Below, in pieces: positions 13,027-17,455 of a stretch of DNA of 17,455 nt. Within the stretch, counting starts at the first letter, position 1. The number at the start of each line of letters is the position of its first letter. Position numbers and translations under genes: made by a program. The notes under the pieces were generated by a model. The model ran no database searches. It had not been told where the DNA came from and worked only from the letters and a program-made list of their open reading frames with translations. The stretch is from Oscillospiraceae bacterium (GTDB taxonomy: Bacteria; Bacillota_A; Clostridia; Oscillospirales; Oscillospiraceae): NCBI GenBank assembly GCA_017415945.1, contig JAFQDR010000249.1:1-17455 (forward strand), read 5' to 3'.

Positions 13027-14361
13027 ATGAAACGAATAGCAATTCTGTTTGTTGGAGTGTTGCTTATCATGTGTCAACTTGCCGCATGCAATGCAGAACA
13101 CATTCCCGATGAAACAGAACCTTTTGAAAATATTGCAGACAAAACAGAAACAGAATATGAAGGAAACGATACGATTATGCCATCCACTGAACAATCTGCC
13201 GCAGAGCAAATTATGCTGGATAAATATTTCTGTCAGCAGTCTGAATGGGACGAAGAAATCCTGCTGGCAGTGAGCGAATATTCCGCTGTTACTCTGCATG
13301 ATGAAAGCACACAGAAATATCCCGCTCTGGCAGAAGCTCTGGATCAGACTAAGAACATGGCAGCACGCTCCATGGAGGATGAGTTTGACAATCTTCTTGC
13401 TACTGCAAAAGAAGAACTGACCCTGCTCGGTGCGGACAGTTTTGTAACCAAAGAATCCACCCTTGATATACAGATACGCCGTGCTGACAGTGTGGCGGTC
13501 AGTCTGCTTTCGGATTCTTTCCTGGTGTACGGCAATATCAATGACCGTTATCTGAACGGAACAACCTACGATACCGAAACAGGAAAGCAGCTGGTGATCG
13601 CCGATGTAATCAAGGATATGAGTAAAATCCCCGCAATCGTTAAGAAGGAGCTGACCTCCCACACATGGACGGGCGATTTTACCTCCGAAAACGCTGTGGA
13701 AGATTATTTCCGCGATACACCCGAAGACGGCATCCGCTGGACACTCGACTATAATGGCGTGACCTTCTATTTCAGAAACGGCGATGTAGCGGAGATTGGC
13801 CGGAACGGACATCTGGCTGCAACGGTATCCTTTGCGGAATACCCGGAACTGTTCAACGAAAAGTATATGGCAGTTCCCGAAGCCTACATAGTTGAGCTTC
13901 CTCTTACGCACCCATTCTGCACCGATATTGACAGTGACGGTGATCTGGAAGAACTCCATGTGACTCCCGTTCTCGACAAAAGCGGTCTGCTTTATGAATC
14001 CTTTGATATTTACACCGACACGGATGCGCAGCATTACCACGCAGAATTTTCTGCGTACACCGCTCATCGCACCGGCGGTTATCACCCGTATTACTTAAAA
14101 ACCGCTGACGGCAGACATTATCTGTACATCTTCGCAGAAGGCAGCGAGCTGGCATCGAATGACATGAAGCTTCGCGTAATTGACATAACAGGCGGCGGCT
14201 TCAAGGAAGTCGGGGATATGCATATCGCCCCCGGATATATTCCGGTTGACTGCTCCTACGCTCTTACCGATCCGAACAACATGATGCTGGAGAATTTTGA
14301 AATCATGGAGGAAACTACGGCTTACCGTGTGGGAAGCGACGGTATGCCTGCGAAGAAATAA
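13027..14361 (+). CDS. DUF3298/RsiV-like lipoprotein with calcium-type motif
   Basis: This encodes 444 residues. A signal segment ends in lipobox LAAC (Cys21), followed by an acidic, threonine-rich stalk to about residue 60. The region about 150-285 resembles the DUF3298 domain of RsiV-type extracytoplasmic sensors: the pattern YDTETGKQLVIADVIKD, then a segment with GIRWTLDYNGVTFYFRNGDV and a closing AATVSFAEYPELF. In Bacillus, RsiV binds lysozyme and controls sigma V; here there is no sigma-factor gene and the protein is lipid-anchored rather than membrane-spanning. A DIDSDGDLEEL motif (300-310) follows, of the FG-GAP/EF-hand calcium-loop type, leading a beta-strand region to the end. AAAGGAG precedes the ATG. 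The next gene starts three bases after its stop. Confidence 0.83.
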   Translation: MKRIAILFVGVLLIMCQLAACNAEHIPDETEPFENIADKTETEYEGNDTIMPSTEQSAAEQIMLDKYFCQQSEWDEEILLAVSEYSAVTLHDESTQKYPALAEALDQTKNMAARSMEDEFDNLLATAKEELTLLGADSFVTKESTLDIQIRRADSVAVSLLSDSFLVYGNINDRYLNGTTYDTETGKQLVIADVIKDMSKIPAIVKKELTSHTWTGDFTSENAVEDYFRDTPEDGIRWTLDYNGVTFYFRNGDVAEIGRNGHLAATVSFAEYPELFNEKYMAVPEAYIVELPLTHPFCTDIDSDGDLEELHVTPVLDKSGLLYESFDIYTDTDAQHYHAEFSAYTAHRTGGYHPYYLKTADGRHYLYIFAEGSELASNDMKLRVIDITGGGFKEVGDMHIAPGYIPVDCSYALTDPNNMMLENFEIMEETTAYRVGSDGMPAKK

Positions 14362-14364
14362 GAT

Positions 14365-15030
14365 ATGGCTATTTATTTTTCGAAAAATAAAGAAGATCTG
14401 GTTTTTATCGATGACGGCATGGGAGTGATGAAAATCAATGGAAAAGGCAGCATATACTTTGAAGATACTGCGACTTGGTATCCGGATGAAACATGGAAAG
14501 AAGCAGTCACCACAGTAACGGTGTGCGACTGGATCACAGAAATTTTCGGCGGCGTGCTCGAACAGTTTCCAAACGTGAAAAAGCTGAATCTTCCGAAACC
14601 TCTGCGGTGCATTGAGATGACTGATGCGCTGAAAACACTTCTTCACGCAAACAATGTGCTCGTCCAAGCGGCATACGGTTCATACGGCGATGCTTTCGCG
14701 CAGGAGCACGGACTGCGTTTTCTACCGGAGAATATCGAGCTTGGATGGCACCGGGATGAAGCGCATGACGAAAGTACGAAGCTGGTACTGCGCTTTTACG
14801 AAGACGGCACGATGGATCTTCTCATCGATATTTTCACCACAGGCATCTCGGCGGGTTCGAGCGGAGGTGCTTCGCTGGATAGACCGATGCCGGAGGAGTA
14901 TCACCCCGGATGCACGCTTGAGGAGTTTGCTGATATGTTTCCTGCTCGGTACTACAAGCAGATCATGAATAATCATGAGGTGCAGGTATTTCTGCAGCGT
15001 GAAGCCGAGCACGAAAATGAATCCGAATAA
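14365..15030 (+). CDS. BspA-like leucine-rich hypothetical protein, intracellular
   Basis: This encodes 221 residues starting three bases after the previous stop, with only a weak AAG-rich site, so translation is probably coupled to the lipoprotein. The central part (about 50-120) reads like a BspA-type leucine-rich repeat: LEQFPNVKKLNLPKPLRCIE followed by AAYGSYGDAFAQEHGLRFLP, which matches the typical 'GSYAe-yAkehgi-F' unit. The flanks are not repeats: an N-terminal beta segment (FSKNKEDLVFIDDGMGVM) and a C-terminal acidic part with LRFYEDGTMDLLIDIF and an AGSSGG turn. There is no signal peptide, so unlike most BspA proteins it should stay in the cytoplasm. Function unknown; it may be a protein-interaction adaptor for the neighbouring genes. 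Confidence 0.8.
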   Translation: MAIYFSKNKEDLVFIDDGMGVMKINGKGSIYFEDTATWYPDETWKEAVTTVTVCDWITEIFGGVLEQFPNVKKLNLPKPLRCIEMTDALKTLLHANNVLVQAAYGSYGDAFAQEHGLRFLPENIELGWHRDEAHDESTKLVLRFYEDGTMDLLIDIFTTGISAGSSGGASLDRPMPEEYHPGCTLEEFADMFPARYYKQIMNNHEVQVFLQREAEHENESE

Positions 15031-15048
15031 ATGAAAGGAGGATGCCGA

Positions 15049-16515
15049 ATGGCAGACAACAGAAAAAAACTGACGATACTTCATTCCAATGATCTCCACG
15101 GAGATTTTCTGGCAGAAAACGTGGATGACCGACTGATTGGCGGAGTTTCCCGTCTGTCTGGATATGTGAATCAGACACGCAGAGATGAGTCAAACACGCT
15201 CTACTGCATAGCGGGAGATATGTTCCGTGGTTCGGTGATCGATTCCGAGTTCCGCGGTGTTTCCACCATCGAAATCATGAATATGCTATCCCCGGATGTG
15301 GTTGCCATCGGCAATCATGAGACGGATTACGGCATCGCACATCTTCTGTTTCTGGAAAAGTGTGCGAAATTCCCGATCATCAATGCCAATCTGCATATCA
15401 AGACCAACAATGCGAGGCTGTTCAAGCCCTATCATATCGTCGAAATGGATGGAATGAAGATTCTGTTCATCGGCATTCTGACAGAGGATATCATCAACCA
15501 AACGAGAAACGAGGGTGTGATCGGTTCATTTGTGGATGTGCATGAAGCAAGCCAGGAAGTGGGCAGAATATGCAATGCGTATCACACCGTGGACATTGAT
15601 CTTACCGTGCTGCTGACCCATATCGGATTTGAGGAAGACAAGGTGCTGGCAGAACTGCTTGATCCGGCATGGGGCGTGGATATCATCATCGGCGGTCATT
15701 CGCACACCTTTATCGAAAAACCGGCGGTCAACAACGATATTCTGATCGTACAAGCCGGAACCGGAACCGATCAGATCGGAAGATTTGATATTACCGTGGA
15801 CACGGACAATAACTGTATCAGTGATTACCGTTGGCAGAGTATTCCGATTGATGCCGCTCATTGTCCGAAGGACGCAGCTTTGGAAGGAATTATTTCCTAC
15901 TACAAGACGCAAACCGATGCAAAATACCAACGTATGATCACCCGCTTCAAAAGACAGCTCACGCATCCGTCCCGCTATCAGGAAACGGAGCTTGGAAATC
16001 TGTTTGCCGATATTCTGAAGGACAGCTTGCGTATGGACATGATGCTTCTTGGTTCCGGCAGTATTCGGACTACCGAGCTTGGACCTATTGTGCTTCTTTC
16101 CGATCTTGCTGAATGTTTCCCGTACAGCGATCCGATATATATGTGCAATATCAGCGGTGCCCAGCTCCGACGGATGATTCTGTATATGCTGCGTGACGAG
16201 GCACTGGACGGCGGACATACGGAGTTCTATCAGCTCTCCGATGGATTGGAGATTGTGTATGACCGAAGCACACACAGCTTCAGCAAGTTTGACTTTCATC
16301 AGATGCCGATTGAGGACGATCATATTTACACGGTCGGAATCCAGTCCTATCACTTCAAAAACTTCGAAGCGATGTATTCTGTACCGATAGAGGAAATAAC
16401 CGGGAACGGCAAACCGCGCATGGTTGCTACGAACAGTCAGGAGATTCTGGAGGAATATCTTTCTGAACATCAGAGTCTCGACCGCATTGTCAGCGGCAGA
16501 CTGATCATACACTAA
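15049..16515 (+). CDS. Cytoplasmic 5'-nucleotidase-family metallophosphatase
   Basis: This encodes 488 residues of the UshA/5'-nucleotidase class, which hydrolyses phosphate esters of nucleotides with two metal ions. Metal ligands are plain: Asp15/His17 (HSNDLHGD), Asp57 (AGDMFRG), Asn89-His90-Glu91 (GNHETDYG), His191 (LLTHIGF), and His217/His219 (GGHSHT). The C-terminal 5'-nucleotidase domain begins near KRQLTHPSRYQETELGNLFADIL and carries GSGSIRTTELGPIVL. The start at 15049 is chosen because AAAGGAGG precedes it; an in-frame ATG six codons earlier overlaps that site. Most relatives are secreted, but this one has no signal peptide or lipobox, as in B. subtilis YunD, so it should act on internal nucleotides. 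It lies 18 bp after the leucine-rich gene and 31 bp before the SPFH gene, inside the same series. Confidence 0.92.
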   Translation: MADNRKKLTILHSNDLHGDFLAENVDDRLIGGVSRLSGYVNQTRRDESNTLYCIAGDMFRGSVIDSEFRGVSTIEIMNMLSPDVVAIGNHETDYGIAHLLFLEKCAKFPIINANLHIKTNNARLFKPYHIVEMDGMKILFIGILTEDIINQTRNEGVIGSFVDVHEASQEVGRICNAYHTVDIDLTVLLTHIGFEEDKVLAELLDPAWGVDIIIGGHSHTFIEKPAVNNDILIVQAGTGTDQIGRFDITVDTDNNCISDYRWQSIPIDAAHCPKDAALEGIISYYKTQTDAKYQRMITRFKRQLTHPSRYQETELGNLFADILKDSLRMDMMLLGSGSIRTTELGPIVLLSDLAECFPYSDPIYMCNISGAQLRRMILYMLRDEALDGGHTEFYQLSDGLEIVYDRSTHSFSKFDFHQMPIEDDHIYTVGIQSYHFKNFEAMYSVPIEEITGNGKPRMVATNSQEILEEYLSEHQSLDRIVSGRLIIH

Positions 16516-16546
16516 ATAAATAAACTACATAACAGGAGGCATAATT

Positions 16547-17455
16547 ATGGGACTTATTAAAGCAATTACCGGAGCAGCAGGCGGTGTACTCGCCGACCAG
16601 TGGAAGGAATTTTTCTACTGCGACTCCATTGCAAACGATATTCTGATCGTCAAGGGACAAAAGCGCACCAGCGGACGTTCCTCCAATACGAAAGCGGAAG
16701 ACAACATCATTTCAAACGGTTCGGGCATCGCTGTCGCAGACGGTCAGTGCATGATCATCGTTGAACAGGGCAAGGTCGTGGAGCTTTGTGCCGAACCCGG
16801 TCAGTTTACATGGAACAGTTCCACCGAGCCGTCTATTTTCGCAGGCAGCCTCGGTGAAAGTATCATTGAAACCTTCAAAGCCATCGGTAAGCGCTTCACC
16901 TATGGCGGCGACACCGGCAAGGATCAGCGGGTGTACTACTTCAATACCAAGGAAATCATCGACAACAAGTTCGGCACGGCAAATCCGATCTCCTTCCGCG
17001 TGGTGGATTCCCGCATCAACTTTGACGTGGACGTTTCCCTCCGCTGCAACGGTACATACACCTTCCGCATAACCGACCCGATCAAGCTGTACACCAATGT
17101 GACAGGTAATGTGGCGCAGTCTTACAGCAAGGACGAACTGCGCGATACGATGAAAACGGAATTTGTCAGCGCACTCGGTCCTGCACTGGCGAAGCTGTCC
17201 ATGCTCGAAATCCGCCCGAACCAGATTCCGGCTCATACGAATGAGCTTGAAACATATCTCAATGAAGAGCTTTCCGCCGAATGGGGCGCACGCGGTATTG
17301 GTGACGTAAAGGTAGCCATCAATCCGCCTACCCTCACCGAAGAAGATCAGGAAATGCTCAAGACCGCGCAGAAGACCGCCATGTACCGCGATCCCACAAT
17401 GGCGGCTGCCACACTTGTCGGTGCACAGGCAGATGCAATGAAGGCTGCAGCTTCC
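16547..17455 (+). CDS. YdjI-like SPFH ('virion core') protein, N-terminal part
   Basis: The frame is open from ATG 16547 (AGGAGG upstream) to the window edge, giving 303 residues with no stop, so the C-terminus is missing. The sequence MGLIKAITGAAGGVLADQWKEFFYCDSI, KGQKRTSGRSSNTK, FTYGGDTGKDQRVYYFNTKE and the helical AQKTAMYRDPTMAAATLVGAQADA match the SPFH/band-7 family often labelled 'virion core protein', with B. subtilis YdjI as relative. YdjI helps tether PspA and partner proteins to the membrane during envelope stress. Family members usually end in a zinc ribbon, which would lie beyond this window. There is no hydrophobic signal, so membrane contact would be peripheral. It is the last visible gene of the plus-strand series. 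Confidence 0.9.
   Translation, partial: MGLIKAITGAAGGVLADQWKEFFYCDSIANDILIVKGQKRTSGRSSNTKAEDNIISNGSGIAVADGQCMIIVEQGKVVELCAEPGQFTWNSSTEPSIFAGSLGESIIETFKAIGKRFTYGGDTGKDQRVYYFNTKEIIDNKFGTANPISFRVVDSRINFDVDVSLRCNGTYTFRITDPIKLYTNVTGNVAQSYSKDELRDTMKTEFVSALGPALAKLSMLEIRPNQIPAHTNELETYLNEELSAEWGARGIGDVKVAINPPTLTEEDQEMLKTAQKTAMYRDPTMAAATLVGAQADAMKAAAS

Noticed and set aside
12829..14085. Minus-strand open frame of 418 codons opposite DUF4428 and lipoprotein genes
   Set aside because: It crosses two real plus-strand genes and the hairpin between them, and lacks any family signature.
1..17455. CRISPR array, tRNA or rRNA genes, prophage or restriction/toxin-antitoxin defence system
   Set aside because: No regularly spaced repeats, cloverleaf-like or rRNA-like sequence, or phage and nuclease protein signatures were seen. 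The 'virion core' label of the SPFH gene is a family name and not evidence of a phage.

Overview
The window looks like chromosomal DNA from a Gram-positive gut-type Clostridia member (Oscillospiraceae/Ruminococcus-like). The evidence is moderate G+C content by eye, strong AGGAGG ribosome binding sites, lipobox lipoproteins, an S-layer-homology (SLH) surface protein with Listeria-Bacteroides/InlB-type repeats, and small families (DUF4428, a YdjI-type SPFH protein) that I associate with these bacteria. The assignment is inferred from content; no rRNA or other marker gene is present.

Layout. Positions 1-275 are one end of an IS3-family insertion sequence whose transposase reads off the left edge. 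Positions 379-4678 hold a compact minus-strand operon of four genes. In transcription order these are a family-1 solute-binding lipoprotein, a membrane-spanning regulator with an extracytoplasmic sensor domain and a cytoplasmic LuxR-type HTH, a small XRE regulator, and a transglutaminase-like lipoprotein. No transporter permease or ATPase accompanies the binding protein, so a sensing role is more likely than uptake. Positions 4679-5049 form a divergent control region with a near-consensus minus-strand promoter, a perfect 17-bp palindrome over its -35 box, repeated CCTACCC-type motifs in the long leader, and a possible extended -10 promoter for the plus strand.

From 5050 onward every gene is on the plus strand: two small zinc-ribbon proteins, a 1475-residue secreted SLH protein (5846-10273) followed by two hairpins, and then a tightly packed series. 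That series is an acidic hypothetical protein, a two-helix membrane protein, a DUF6935-like protein, a small hypothetical protein, a DUF4428 protein, a DUF3298/RsiV-like lipoprotein, a BspA-like leucine-rich protein, a cytoplasmic 5'-nucleotidase-family metallophosphatase, and the start of a YdjI-like SPFH ('virion core') protein cut by the right edge.

Two ensembles deserve attention. The first is the left operon, which reads as a candidate one-component trans-membrane signalling cassette: binding protein to membrane LuxR regulator to output genes. The second is the right-hand cluster of zinc-ribbon, DUF and SPFH genes, which resembles the PspA-associated ydjGHI logic of Bacillus in spirit and may be an envelope-stress module. 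Both interpretations are inferences from gene content and spacing.
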